Part shown: positions 8,901 to 17,959 of the stretch, piece by piece
Layout: every line of letters begins with the position of its first letter
How positions within the stretch are numbered: position 1 is the first letter of the stretch
Source: Methanosphaera sp.
GTDB lineage: Archaea; Methanobacteriota; Methanobacteria; Methanobacteriales; Methanobacteriaceae
DNA: 61,150 bases
NCBI GenBank assembly: GCA_017431845.1
Contig: JAFRKG010000148.1
Coordinates: forward strand, 1 to 61,150
Direction of reading: 5' to 3'
Position numbers and translations under genes: made by a program
The notes under the pieces: generated by a model
What the model saw: only the letters and a program-made list of their open reading frames with translations
Databases searched by the model: none
Told to the model about the DNA's origin: nothing

Positions 8901-11900
8901 GATATCTTAATGCAACCGCATTTGCAATCACTAACAGTTATGGTCGAGGAGAAGGAGGTTATGGAAGCGTATACAATGATGTGAACGGTACTGTAATTTT
9001 CACAGGATTCGCTGCTTCAAATAACACCAACACTTATGCCGGATTTTTATACAATGAGGGAAACACTTCATTAGAATATGGTATAATTGAAAACAATACT
9101 GGACATTTTGGTGCCGGAGGTATATTTAACAACCATGGAGGAAACATATCCGTAAATGGAGTAAACATACAGAACAATACAATAGATTATTATCCTAGAA
9201 TAACTGGTGGACAAATATACAACAATGAATCAAACATTAACATAGAATATTCTTTTGTTGGAAATGATTCTAAACGAAATTTCGAATGGACCCCTATAGA
9301 TGCGGCAATAATAAATACAAATAATGCTAATATGACAATTAGCCACTCAGATGTTGCATACAACTCAAACAGGGCAATATTTAATGAAGAAAATTCCACA
9401 GTAATTATTAATCATTCAAATATTTATGAAAACAATGCAACAGAAGGACTTGATGGAGAAGATTTGAAAGGAGCTGCAATATACAATCGTGCAACTTTAA
9501 TAATTGCTAACTCATCATACTTCTATAACAATAATGCTGCAGAAAAGGGAGGAGCTATATATGAACAATCTTCATCATATGGAGAAGGAGAAAACATAGT
9601 CATCAAATTGACCAATACCACAATAACGGATAGCTTCTTTAGAAACAACACTGCAAAAAACGGTGGAGCTCTATACGAAGACGTGAACTGTTGGCTGGAA
9701 TACAGTAATTTAACCATTGATAATGCATCATTCCAGGATAACACGGCCGCAGAAGATGGTGGAGCAATCGCAACAAGCAATTCACCAATGAATATTAATC
9801 TAGTAAATTCAGAATTTAATAACAATACAGCAAAAAACGGTGGAGCAATCAATCTCCATAATGAATGGGATACAGTAATATTCGAAAATAACACGTTCAC
9901 AAATAACACGGCAACAGAAAACGGAGGAGCACTATATATTCACAACAACACCCAATTAAATTCAAATAATGACATGTTCATAAACAATTCTGCGAATGGA
10001 AATGGTGGAGCAATAGAAAATAAAGGAATATTAAATGTAGAAAATGGAGAATTTGATAACAACAAGGCAACCAATGGTGGAGCAATAGAAAATGAACGAG
10101 ATTTAAATGTTGAAAAATCAAAATTCACTAACAATAATGCTACAGAAAACGGAGGAGCAATAAGAGATTATACTTATAGCATATGGACAGAAAGTGGTAC
10201 AATAGCTACTTCAACAGTTACATCCATTAAAGATTCAGTATTCATAAACAACACCGCTACCAATGGTGGAGCAATAGATGAAAATCATAATGTAGAATCA
10301 TTATATGGTGGCGAATCAAGTAATTCATTACATGTTGATAACACGTCATTCATAAACAACTCAGCAACCAACGGAGGAGCAATTCGTGAAACATATCAAG
10401 CTTGGGATAGTTTAGATTCTAGTTTAGATACTTTAATCAAAAATTCCGAATTCATCAACAATACGGCAGAAAACGGTGGAGCTATATTCGAAGATTTATC
10501 CAACAATTGGAAACAGGACAATCCAAGTAAAGTTATTATTGAGAACACTACATTCAATTATAATAATGCTACTACTGGTGGAGCAATTAGTATAATTAGA
10601 GAAAAAGCAAATCCGGTAAATATAGCCGTAAGTGATTCATCATTTAATAATAACAATGCTACTGGAAACGGTGGAGCAATATACAATGACGCTACCATAA
10701 CAATAGATTCAAGTAGTTTAGATAACAACACAGCACATAACGGAGGAGCAGTATATACCACAGAAAATGGAACAACCATCATTACAGGCAGTAATTTAAC
10801 CAACAACTACGCATTTGATGGTGGTTTAATTTACAATAAGGGTAGTTTAAACTTGTCTGACAGTTATGTTGCAAATAACACTGCAGGTGATGCTGAAAAT
10901 CATAACTATGTGATTATTAATTATGGTGTAGATAATACATACTTTGCTGTTACTGGAAATTACTTCTATAATAACACTGCTAATTATGATGGTGATTATA
11001 GAGACATGTTAATGGAAAATTATGGAAGTAACAAAATATTAGTGAATAATAATTTGTATTATGACAATTACTTAGAAACTTCATTTGATAGTATTTATAT
11101 TGATGAAAATCAGAAGTTATTGTTCTCTACTATGAAGTTACGTGATATCTATAATGATACTGTTGTTTCAGGGGATGTGTTAACAAATATTACTCCTGAA
11201 GGTCAGACCAGTGTTAAAGTTAGTGAGCATTCTCCTGAGGAGTATAGCGTATCTGTATTGAATTTATCTAAATTGATTGATGATGGAGAAATCAGTCTTG
11301 ATGAAATATATGATGCATTTTATAGTTTATTCTATACTACATACAACATTGAAACTGAAGCTCCTAATAAGAATTACCAGAATGCTTCCATAGAAGGTTT
11401 AACTTTATTGAAAAGTAAGAAAACCACCATATCAGTTAGTGCTAATGATACTGTTGTTTTAAATGGCAGTTTTGTTAACGGTACTTTAATTGATGAAGAT
11501 GGTGTTGGTATTGCTAATGCACGGGTTAATCTAACATTCAATAATGGTACTTTCAGTACTGTTGTAATTACTGATGAAAATGGTAACTTTAACTATACTT
11601 TCATTACTAATGTAACTGGCGTTAATAATGTGACGGCATTGTTTAAAGGTAATGGTGCTTATACGACAAGTAATGATGAAACTACATTTAATGTGGTTCC
11701 TAGAAATTCAACTGTCACTGTAAGTGCTATTGAACCTGTGTTTGTTGGTAATGATACTGTTATTAGTGGAGTTTTAGTTGACCAGTATGATGATGTTATT
11801 GGAAACGCACCTATTAATATTACAGTAAATAATGGTACCCATACTGTGGTATTTAATACTGTAACGGATGCTGAAGGTAAGTATAATGTTACTTACAAAA

Positions 11901-14900
11901 CAGTTTATGGTGGAGTGAATAATGTAACTGCAGTTTATGTTGGTAATAGTACCTATAATCCAACAAGAGCTAACAATACGTTTACTGTAGACAAGTTAGA
12001 TACTTCAATTACTGTTGGTGCTAATGAGAGTGTGAAAGTTACTAAGAATGTTACTATTAATGGTACTTTAGTTGATCAGGATGGTAAATTTGTTCCTAAT
12101 GCTAACATTACAGTTATTGTTAACAATAATACTGTTATAGTCACAACTACTGATGCTGAGGGCAAGTATAGTGTTAATTACACCACTAATGTTACAGGTA
12201 AAAATAATGTTACCGTGAAATTTGATGGTAATGACACTTATAATCCTACAAATAACACTACAACATTTAATGTTGAAAAACTGGATACAAAAATATTATT
12301 AGATCAACCTGATGACACAGTATTCCATACTAATACAACAATTACTGGTATTTTACTTGATGAGTTTGATAGGCAAATCCAATTTGCAGATGTTACACTT
12401 ACCTTACCTAACGGCACTAATGTTACTGTGAGAACGGACAAGAACGGTAAATTTAATCATACATTATATAATGCTGTTCCGGGGTTAGTGAATGTTACTG
12501 CAACTTATGCTGGTAATGACACATATAATGGAAACAACACAACTAAACATTATATTGTGAACCCGTTAGATACTGTTGTTACTGTTAATGCTACAAGTCC
12601 TGTGAAAATCACCAAGAACACCACAGTCAGTGGAGTTCTAAAAGATGTTAACGGTGATGTCATAGCATTTGCCAATATTACCGTAACAATTAACAGCAAA
12701 CCATATAATAAAACTACTGATAAAAATGGTAAGTATGAAATTCCATATACTGCAAGTATGATTGGAACCAACTATTTAACAGTAGACTATAAAGGTAATG
12801 ACAGTTATAAACCGACATACAATGAAAATACATTTGAAGTGGTTCCATTAAATACCACCACAACCATCAGCAATATTCCGGACGTATTACCTGGCACTAC
12901 GGTTAATGTTAAAGGTACTGTGAAAGACGAGTATGGTAATTTAATGCCGGATGCCAACATTATCATAATCATTAATGAGAATATGATAATTCCTAGCAAA
13001 ACAAACGGTAACGGAGCATATAACATTGAATATACTCCAACAAAACCTGGTTCCCTGGTTGCTATGACAATATTTGTTGGTAATTCAACACACAATCAAT
13101 CAAATAATGTTACAAGAGCAACTGTCAAGAAGACTAATGTAACAGTTACTGTGGATTCTGTTAAAAACACCACAATAAATAATAAGACGGATATTACTGG
13201 TAAAGTAACTGATGAATATGGTAATCCTCTGCCGGATACTAATGTAACAATCACATTGCCTGATGGAACAAATATTACGACCAAAACAAACAATAAAGGA
13301 GAATATAATAGTACTATTGACAATAAGATTACAGGAAATGTAACAGTTAAAGTTGAATTTAAAGGTAACAGCACACATGAAGCTTCAACAGCTACAACCA
13401 CTTACAATGTACGTAAATATAATGTATCAGTTACAGTTAGTGCAACCAGTCCTATAAAAATCTCTAAAAACACTACCATTACCGGAACTCTTAGGGATGA
13501 GACAGGTAAAGTTATCCCTAATGGGGGTCTAGTGTTAAGTGTTGATGATGTGAAATTTAATGTGACTACCGATAAAAATGGTAACTATAAACTGGATTAC
13601 ACAACTGATAACCTTGATAAAGCAGTTGTTACTGTATGGTTTAAAGGAGATAATGTATATAACAGTGCATTTAACATGACTACATTCAAAGTGTTACCTT
13701 TAACTACCACTACAACAGTTAACAAAATAAGTGACGTCACACCGGATACGAAGGTTACTATTACCGGAAACGTTAAAGACGAGTTTGGAAGATTAATGGC
13801 AAATGCTGATGTGAAAATAATTGTCAGCGATAATGAGATAATTAATACTAAAACCAATAATAATGGTCAGTACAGTATTGTTTACACCAACACTTCCAGT
13901 GAAGCTCACAAATCAGTTACTCCAGTATATATGGGTAACAGTACTCATTTATCATCATTAGCCACTACCGGATTTAATATACGTAAAATTAATTCCAAAA
14001 TAACAGTTAATGTACCTGAGGAAGTTACTGCAGGTAAACCTATGAATATTACTGGTAAATTAACTGATGAAGCCGGTAAACCTATCGTTAACAAAAAAGT
14101 TATCGTGAACGTAAATGGTACTGAAATTACTGTTACAACTGACAATAACGGTAATTATAAGGCCACTTACACTCCTACACAGGCTGGTACCTTACCTGTA
14201 AGTGTAACTTATCCTGGAGATAACACTTATAATCCTGCAAATGCTACTGGCAAAAATGCTATAGTAAAACGTATGAACACTAGCATAACCATAAATCCTA
14301 TTAAGGATACTGCTATTGGTAATAAGTCTAATGTTAGTGGAAAATTAACTGATGAAGATGGAAAACCGTTGGCTAATGTGCCTGTAACTGTAACTTTACC
14401 TGATGGATCAACTATCAGTACAAGGACAAATAACAAAGGAGTTTATAATGTAATCATAGATAATGATGTTGTGGGTAATGTTACTGTTAAAGCTGAAGTT
14501 AAAGGTAATTCATCCCATGCAGGTTCTGTAATGGAATTTGTTTACAATGTACGTAAATTAAATACCATTGTTAGTGTTGAATCCATTAAGGGTATTGTTG
14601 GTGAAAAAATTACATTGGTTGCAAGTGTAACTGACGAATATGGTAACCCTGTCAGTGGTGGTAATCTCGTATTTAAATTAAATGGAATTACCCTGAAAAC
14701 TGATGGCAGATTTGACACTAACAAGGCACCTCTTAAGATACATGTGGATAATGGTAAAGTGACATTTACTATAACGGCAGATTTATACTTACGTAATACT
14801 AAGAACATTACCGCTTCTTACAGTGGTTCATATAAGTATAATGCCAATAAGTCTAAAGTAGCTCAAGCACAAATACAGCTCAGATACATGAATATTAAAG

Positions 14901-15547
14901 TAAAAGTTTCACCGAAAGTTGCTAAACAGTACCAGACTGTTACTTTTACTGCAACAGTATCTGATGTTACTAAAAAGGCCACTAATAAAACAATTATTAA
15001 TCAGGACGCATATGTAATCTTTAAGATTAATGGAAATTCATTGAAAGACAAGAATGGAAATATAATTTACACCAAAGTTGTTAATAAGACTGCAACCCTT
15101 AAGTATACAATTCCACGTGGTACTGCAGGCTTATGGAGTGGAACATTAAATACCAGAAAGTATGAAGTGGAAGTTGTTTATGCTAACGATAATTTCTATC
15201 CGGTAAACAATAAGAACACTACATCTTATGGTGTTGAAAGATCTCCAGTAAACATTACTTTCAAGGAAACTAAGATAGTTAATCATTATCTTTCAATTAA
15301 AGCAACACTTAAGGATCTTAAGGGCAAGAATCTTTTAGGTACTAACAAGATTTGTCTTAAAATTAATGGTAAAACTTATAGCATAAATAATGAAACTATG
15401 TACTATTATGTTAAAGATGGTGCAGTGAGCATTAATGGTATTTACATTGATAATCCTGCCAAGATTACCAGTGTTGGAATCGTTAGCGGTGATCGTGAGG
15501 CTTATTTACCTGCACGTGCAACTACCAAGAAAATCGTTAAAAGTTAA
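5981..15547 (+). CDS. giant adhesin-like surface protein (Pmp repeats plus Ig-like repeats)
   Basis: A 3188-residue exported protein rich in Asn, Thr and Gly. Residues about 5-26 form a signal peptide (LICLFLVILFISLATVSA), followed by an Asn/Thr linker to about residue 90. From about residue 218 to 1615 there are dozens of short beta-helix rungs with the chlamydial Pmp-type motif (NNTAxxNGGAI). From about 1805 to 2960 there are about twelve Ig-like units of roughly 95 residues, each with a core such as TxxGxLxDExGxxxxxAxVxV and ending in YxGNxTYxxS. Two diverged units follow to the C-terminus. There is no C-terminal membrane anchor or sortase-like signal, so the attachment mode is unclear. 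The likely role is adhesion to host cells or other microbes. Base and codon use change near 10.8 kb (see findings). Confidence 0.85.
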   Translation: MITKKTKLICLFLVILFISLATVSATDNSNTNNQTTDTITDHTTTTSQSNIITQDKTVNDNSKNKKTEYNNINTTNNTKSINKKDTTTYTKTATTFSQVYATHGGDASVNGQDINNPTTFYHALQIIGQNGVIKFVNRDEDVKYEFKSPISINDVVLSQGTTKFTITVSDPDSGHKLIFDGLNQSQLFVIEDGYDIKFQYVNFEDSNATGDKGTVNGGAIFAVNSNITFQSCNFTNTHAVGNGGSIFLSGGTINFAWDNVFTNCTSKSNGGALFLAGTGYTKLHNLTFVNCNASTHGGTIFGTGAYFDIDMNHFINSTSGVDGGTFYINGDLKLHNSDVDRSYAGRDGGLIHIENGTLYFGLLTLTDNHAGRDGGAVYGTNITFNHTSNIYFYNNTAGRDGGVFYFNNVTTNKGVVTTANNNSAGRYGGIYYISNTNFTLQNLDSNISNATFGGVLYALNSTINMQTANINNSNASRDGGIIYCENTNFTSLSNFRTINSTAVNGGAMYFLNSTATVSNGASFTNSKAEENGGMIYCENSTYHSSGNVPYVNGTAGNNGGAIYATANSEVSLNETPLNTNTAGNNGGGIYVDESTLYIHINAAPGVANNTALNGGAVYATKSNVTINSSSIADNKATGTETGSGLGGGVYADECIINITGGPTIRSNRANNGGGLYITNSNASVAASIIANNATNKTEDPLNESGLGGGVYVAYSNISFVGSGQFTSNTASDGGAIYALYSDLSGFTGAGGAHHVSRNGGLVYLSYSNLTLANNNFNGGTAGANGGSFYVDHGNLTLNHVSLSDNKAGANGGAIYSVNGTVTIDGAQSGANVANGSGGFIYAIGEQNNLTLNHYGININNATEKGGAIYNDEGSLNIYNSAFQANFANQTGGAIYNNGKVTSQNLTFRNNHGTEGGAIYNDENSTFILDNFYLEYNNANVSGGAINNIGNMSIYDGALVGSWTDANASTIYNNGYLNATAFAITNSYGRGEGGYGSVYNDVNGTVIFTGFAASNNTNTYAGFLYNEGNTSLEYGIIENNTGHFGAGGIFNNHGGNISVNGVNIQNNTIDYYPRITGGQIYNNESNINIEYSFVGNDSKRNFEWTPIDAAIINTNNANMTISHSDVAYNSNRAIFNEENSTVIINHSNIYENNATEGLDGEDLKGAAIYNRATLIIANSSYFYNNNAAEKGGAIYEQSSSYGEGENIVIKLTNTTITDSFFRNNTAKNGGALYEDVNCWLEYSNLTIDNASFQDNTAAEDGGAIATSNSPMNINLVNSEFNNNTAKNGGAINLHNEWDTVIFENNTFTNNTATENGGALYIHNNTQLNSNNDMFINNSANGNGGAIENKGILNVENGEFDNNKATNGGAIENERDLNVEKSKFTNNNATENGGAIRDYTYSIWTESGTIATSTVTSIKDSVFINNTATNGGAIDENHNVESLYGGESSNSLHVDNTSFINNSATNGGAIRETYQAWDSLDSSLDTLIKNSEFINNTAENGGAIFEDLSNNWKQDNPSKVIIENTTFNYNNATTGGAISIIREKANPVNIAVSDSSFNNNNATGNGGAIYNDATITIDSSSLDNNTAHNGGAVYTTENGTTIITGSNLTNNYAFDGGLIYNKGSLNLSDSYVANNTAGDAENHNYVIINYGVDNTYFAVTGNYFYNNTANYDGDYRDMLMENYGSNKILVNNNLYYDNYLETSFDSIYIDENQKLLFSTMKLRDIYNDTVVSGDVLTNITPEGQTSVKVSEHSPEEYSVSVLNLSKLIDDGEISLDEIYDAFYSLFYTTYNIETEAPNKNYQNASIEGLTLLKSKKTTISVSANDTVVLNGSFVNGTLIDEDGVGIANARVNLTFNNGTFSTVVITDENGNFNYTFITNVTGVNNVTALFKGNGAYTTSNDETTFNVVPRNSTVTVSAIEPVFVGNDTVISGVLVDQYDDVIGNAPINITVNNGTHTVVFNTVTDAEGKYNVTYKTVYGGVNNVTAVYVGNSTYNPTRANNTFTVDKLDTSITVGANESVKVTKNVTINGTLVDQDGKFVPNANITVIVNNNTVIVTTTDAEGKYSVNYTTNVTGKNNVTVKFDGNDTYNPTNNTTTFNVEKLDTKILLDQPDDTVFHTNTTITGILLDEFDRQIQFADVTLTLPNGTNVTVRTDKNGKFNHTLYNAVPGLVNVTATYAGNDTYNGNNTTKHYIVNPLDTVVTVNATSPVKITKNTTVSGVLKDVNGDVIAFANITVTINSKPYNKTTDKNGKYEIPYTASMIGTNYLTVDYKGNDSYKPTYNENTFEVVPLNTTTTISNIPDVLPGTTVNVKGTVKDEYGNLMPDANIIIIINENMIIPSKTNGNGAYNIEYTPTKPGSLVAMTIFVGNSTHNQSNNVTRATVKKTNVTVTVDSVKNTTINNKTDITGKVTDEYGNPLPDTNVTITLPDGTNITTKTNNKGEYNSTIDNKITGNVTVKVEFKGNSTHEASTATTTYNVRKYNVSVTVSATSPIKISKNTTITGTLRDETGKVIPNGGLVLSVDDVKFNVTTDKNGNYKLDYTTDNLDKAVVTVWFKGDNVYNSAFNMTTFKVLPLTTTTTVNKISDVTPDTKVTITGNVKDEFGRLMANADVKIIVSDNEIINTKTNNNGQYSIVYTNTSSEAHKSVTPVYMGNSTHLSSLATTGFNIRKINSKITVNVPEEVTAGKPMNITGKLTDEAGKPIVNKKVIVNVNGTEITVTTDNNGNYKATYTPTQAGTLPVSVTYPGDNTYNPANATGKNAIVKRMNTSITINPIKDTAIGNKSNVSGKLTDEDGKPLANVPVTVTLPDGSTISTRTNNKGVYNVIIDNDVVGNVTVKAEVKGNSSHAGSVMEFVYNVRKLNTIVSVESIKGIVGEKITLVASVTDEYGNPVSGGNLVFKLNGITLKTDGRFDTNKAPLKIHVDNGKVTFTITADLYLRNTKNITASYSGSYKYNANKSKVAQAQIQLRYMNIKVKVSPKVAKQYQTVTFTATVSDVTKKATNKTIINQDAYVIFKINGNSLKDKNGNIIYTKVVNKTATLKYTIPRGTAGLWSGTLNTRKYEVEVVYANDNFYPVNNKNTTSYGVERSPVNITFKETKIVNHYLSIKATLKDLKGKNLLGTNKICLKINGKTYSINNETMYYYVKDGAVSINGIYIDNPAKITSVGIVSGDREAYLPARATTKKIVKS
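6635..10830 (+). repeat. Pmp-type short repeats coding for NGGAI rungs
   Basis: The motif encoding Asn-Gly-Gly-Ala-Ile (DNA core AATGGTGGAGCAAT or AACGGAGGAGCAAT) recurs throughout at irregular intervals of about 60-130 bp. It is usually preceded by codons for Asn-Asn-(Thr or Asn)-Ala. Repeats are degenerate at DNA level but several share runs of 15 or more bases, so slippage or unequal recombination is possible. Confidence 0.8.
11400..14870 (+). repeat. tandem Ig-like domain repeats, about 285 bp each
   Basis: About twelve tandem copies code for beta-sandwich units. Each begins with an alternating T/V strand (TxITVxA), then a GTLxDExGKPI-type turn, a DxNGNYxxxYT strand and a final FxGNxTYNPT strand. 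Copies are diverged at DNA level. They probably act as a stalk that projects the beta-helix away from the cell surface, or toward the wall. Confidence 0.75.
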
Positions 15548-15570
15548 ACAGATTATATTTTAATCCTTAA

Positions 15571-15595
15571 TTTTTCCTCTTTTTTATTTTTTTTT
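15571..15595 (+). terminator. T-rich terminator after the adhesin gene
   Basis: Within 50 bases of the adhesin stop there are three T-runs (5, 7 and 9 T, broken by CC/C and A) on the coding strand. Such poly-U tracts are the usual archaeal RNA polymerase termination signal. No stem is needed or seen. Confidence 0.5.
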
Positions 15596-15699
15596 GTTAA
15601 AATACTATTTTTATAAAACTTAATATACATCAATATTTTCGGGAATTGAAAATTAAGATTCCATCCAAAATAATTAGAAATATAACTAATTATTTTTAT

Positions 15700-15715
15700 T
15701 GTTAACATGTTAACA
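15700..15715. promoter_or_regulatory. two abutting TGTTAACA palindromes
   Basis: TGTTAACATGTTAACA is two perfect 8-bp palindromes back to back, about 155 bp before the A2-like ABC ATPase gene. The same 8-bp element is heavily repeated at 21119-21818 before the ribbon-helix-helix gene. A shared binding protein is possible (inference). Confidence 0.35.
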
Positions 15716-15872
15716 TATTATTTAATCAATTATCCATACAATTATTAACATTACTGATTAATCAGCAAAAAAAGAATTAGTATAAGAGGCTTGATTCTAA
15801 AATAATTTAATTATTTAAAATACCATAATATAATATAAGAGAAAAACAACAATAAATGGTGTCATGTTCAAA

Positions 15873-17555
15873 ATGATTAAAGTAGAAAATCTAACAAAAA
15901 TATACAAATTAAAAGATGGAAACAAAATAAAAGCATTAGACAATGTATCCTTCGAAATAAAAGATAACGAAATCTTCGGAATAATGGGAATAAGCGGATC
16001 CGGAAAATCCACGTTAATGAGAATACTAAGAGGAGTAGAATCATTTGATGAAGGAACCATAACAATAGATGACATGGTAATTACTCCAAAGACTTATAAT
16101 AACTACAAAAATGAATTAAAAGAAAAAACAGCAATACACCTCCAAAGATCATTCGGACTATGGTCAAAAACTGCAGTAGAAAATGTTATACACAAATTAT
16201 ACGGTATAAAAACTGGAGATGAAACAACAGCCGACATAAACGATATCAAAGACGAATATATGGAAGAAGCATTAGACATACTGGAAACTGTTGGTTTAAA
16301 AGAAAAAGCAAACCATTTTGCCCCAGTTCTTAGTGGTGGAGAAAAACAAAGATTAGTTCTTGCAAGACAACTTGCTAAAAAACCTGAAATATTATTATTA
16401 GATGAACCTGCTACAATGAGCAGCCCTAAAAAAAGAAAAGAAGTACTTGATACAATAAAACGAATTCATGAAAAATATGGTACAACAGTCATTATAGTAT
16501 CTCATCAGCCAGAAATTCAAAGATATATGGCAGATCGGATTATGTTAATGTTTAACGGTAAAGTTAAAAAAATTGGAGAACCTGAGGAAATTATAACTGA
16601 TTTCTTAAAAGATGAAGAACCAGAATATCCTATTGCAGACATGGACAGAACACAACCAATTATTAAAGTTAAAAATTTAATGAGAGATTTCTACTTATAC
16701 AAAGGAGGTCACGTATTAACAATCGAAGATATAAATTTTGAAGTCAACAAAGGAGAAATATTATCAATTATTGGTCCAACAGGTTCTGGAAAAACAGAAA
16801 TACTTAGAATGATAGCCGGATTTGAAAAAGCTGATGAAGGAAGCATAGAAATTCTTGCCAATGATGAATGGATAAACATGACAGAATATGGCGAAAACAG
16901 GATGAATATACGAAAAAACCTTGGTTTTATGCACCAGGAATTTGCATTAACTCCACACACACCAATTATTGAACAATTAGGATACAAAATTTCACCCAAA
17001 ACTGATGAAACATACGAACATGCACTTGAAAAAGCTAAAGAATTTGGGTTAAGTGAAGAAGCATTAGATGTTATCTATCAATTAACAGACTTATCAAAAA
17101 ATGAAGCTATAATTAAATTGGAAAAATTAAACTTAAGTCCTGAAATTCTTAACATATTATTCCCAACAATAGAAGTGGAAAAAATAATAGAATACTCTAA
17201 ACCAGTATTTGAAGCATTAGATTTACCTTTACCTCTCCTTTCAAGACAGTTCATTGAATTATCTGGTGGTCAAAAAGTCCGAGTTGCAATGGCAACAGTA
17301 CTTGCATCAAATCCAGACATATTAATTCTTGATGAACCATTCGGAGATTTAGATCCTGTTACATTAAGACAAGTAGCTAATTCATTGAAAAAAATTAATG
17401 AAAAACTTGGAACCACAATAATATTAGTTAGTCACACAATGGAATTTGTAAAAGAAGTATCTACGAGAACTATTCTTATAAATAAAGGAAAACTCATTGA
17501 AGAAGGAAACCCTGAAGAAGTAACAGATCATTTTATTGAAATGGAAAGTATATAG
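15873..17555 (+). CDS. component A2-like double ABC ATPase (paralogue of AtwA)
   Basis: A soluble protein of 560 residues with two ABC nucleotide-binding domains in tandem. Domain 1 has the Walker A GISGSGKST and the signature SGGEKQRL, followed by LLLDEPA. Domain 2 has the Walker A GPTGSGKTE, SGGQKVRV and LILDEPFGDLDP. There is no membrane domain, as in methyl-coenzyme M reductase component A2, which supports ATP-dependent reductive activation of the nickel enzyme. Unlike the second copy at 50269, domain 1 has no Cys4 insertion, and the second domain carries an extra helical insertion (about residues 375-440). I set the start at the second Met (MIKVENLTKIYK). UspA follows after 8 bp. Its role could differ from true A2. 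Confidence 0.75.
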   Translation: MIKVENLTKIYKLKDGNKIKALDNVSFEIKDNEIFGIMGISGSGKSTLMRILRGVESFDEGTITIDDMVITPKTYNNYKNELKEKTAIHLQRSFGLWSKTAVENVIHKLYGIKTGDETTADINDIKDEYMEEALDILETVGLKEKANHFAPVLSGGEKQRLVLARQLAKKPEILLLDEPATMSSPKKRKEVLDTIKRIHEKYGTTVIIVSHQPEIQRYMADRIMLMFNGKVKKIGEPEEIITDFLKDEEPEYPIADMDRTQPIIKVKNLMRDFYLYKGGHVLTIEDINFEVNKGEILSIIGPTGSGKTEILRMIAGFEKADEGSIEILANDEWINMTEYGENRMNIRKNLGFMHQEFALTPHTPIIEQLGYKISPKTDETYEHALEKAKEFGLSEEALDVIYQLTDLSKNEAIIKLEKLNLSPEILNILFPTIEVEKIIEYSKPVFEALDLPLPLLSRQFIELSGGQKVRVAMATVLASNPDILILDEPFGDLDPVTLRQVANSLKKINEKLGTTIILVSHTMEFVKEVSTRTILINKGKLIEEGNPEEVTDHFIEMESI

Positions 17556-17563
17556 GTGAAAAG

Positions 17564-17959
17564 ATGTTTGAAAAAATATTAGTTCCAACAGATGGATCAA
17601 AATTGGCAGAAAAAGCTGGTTTTGAAGCAGTGAAATTAGCTAAAAAGACTGGTGGAAAAGTAATTGTTACACATATTATTGATCAAGGTTCAACCAGACC
17701 TTATGATGAACTGGAAAGTGAAGCCCAACAATATATTAAAACAATTGTAGATTATGCTGTAGAAAATGATGTGGAATGTGAAAGTCAAATAATTTATGGC
17801 AGTCCCAAATATGATTTGATGACATTAACCCGAAAGAGTGAAGCTGATAGTATAATGTTAGGAACACATGGAAAAACAGGTATAACCAGTACTTTACTGG
17901 GTAGTTTCACACAGAATGTTATAAAAAACATTAAACTTCCAATAATTTTAATCAAATAG
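17564..17959 (+). CDS. universal stress protein, UspA family
   Basis: A 131-residue single-domain UspA protein. It starts with KILVPTDGSKLAEKA and ends with the ATP-binding signature GTHGKTG-x5-GS (residues about 107-120), so it should be an ATP-binding Usp dimer. GGTGA is just before the ATG. It begins 8 bp after the A2-like ATPase and is certainly co-transcribed with it. Its 3' end overlaps the convergent cbiZ gene by 12 bp. Its cellular role is not deducible, but the pairing suggests a link to the ABC protein. Confidence 0.9.
   Translation: MFEKILVPTDGSKLAEKAGFEAVKLAKKTGGKVIVTHIIDQGSTRPYDELESEAQQYIKTIVDYAVENDVECESQIIYGSPKYDLMTLTRKSEADSIMLGTHGKTGITSTLLGSFTQNVIKNIKLPIILIK

Larger units (their letters stand above)
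15548..15863. other. intergenic region between the adhesin and the A2-like ABC gene
   Basis: There is no gene here. The left part contains a T-rich terminator and the middle contains two abutting TGTTAACA palindromes; both are listed separately. The last 100 bp hold TATA-like sequence and GGTG just before the A2-like gene. Confidence 0.6.

Noticed and set aside
6454-14808. Many antisense ORFs of 60-130 codons within the giant adhesin gene
   Set aside because: They arise from the biased, repetitive composition of the sense gene; they have no ribosome binding sites and encode low-complexity Pro/Leu/Val peptides such as repeated APPF.
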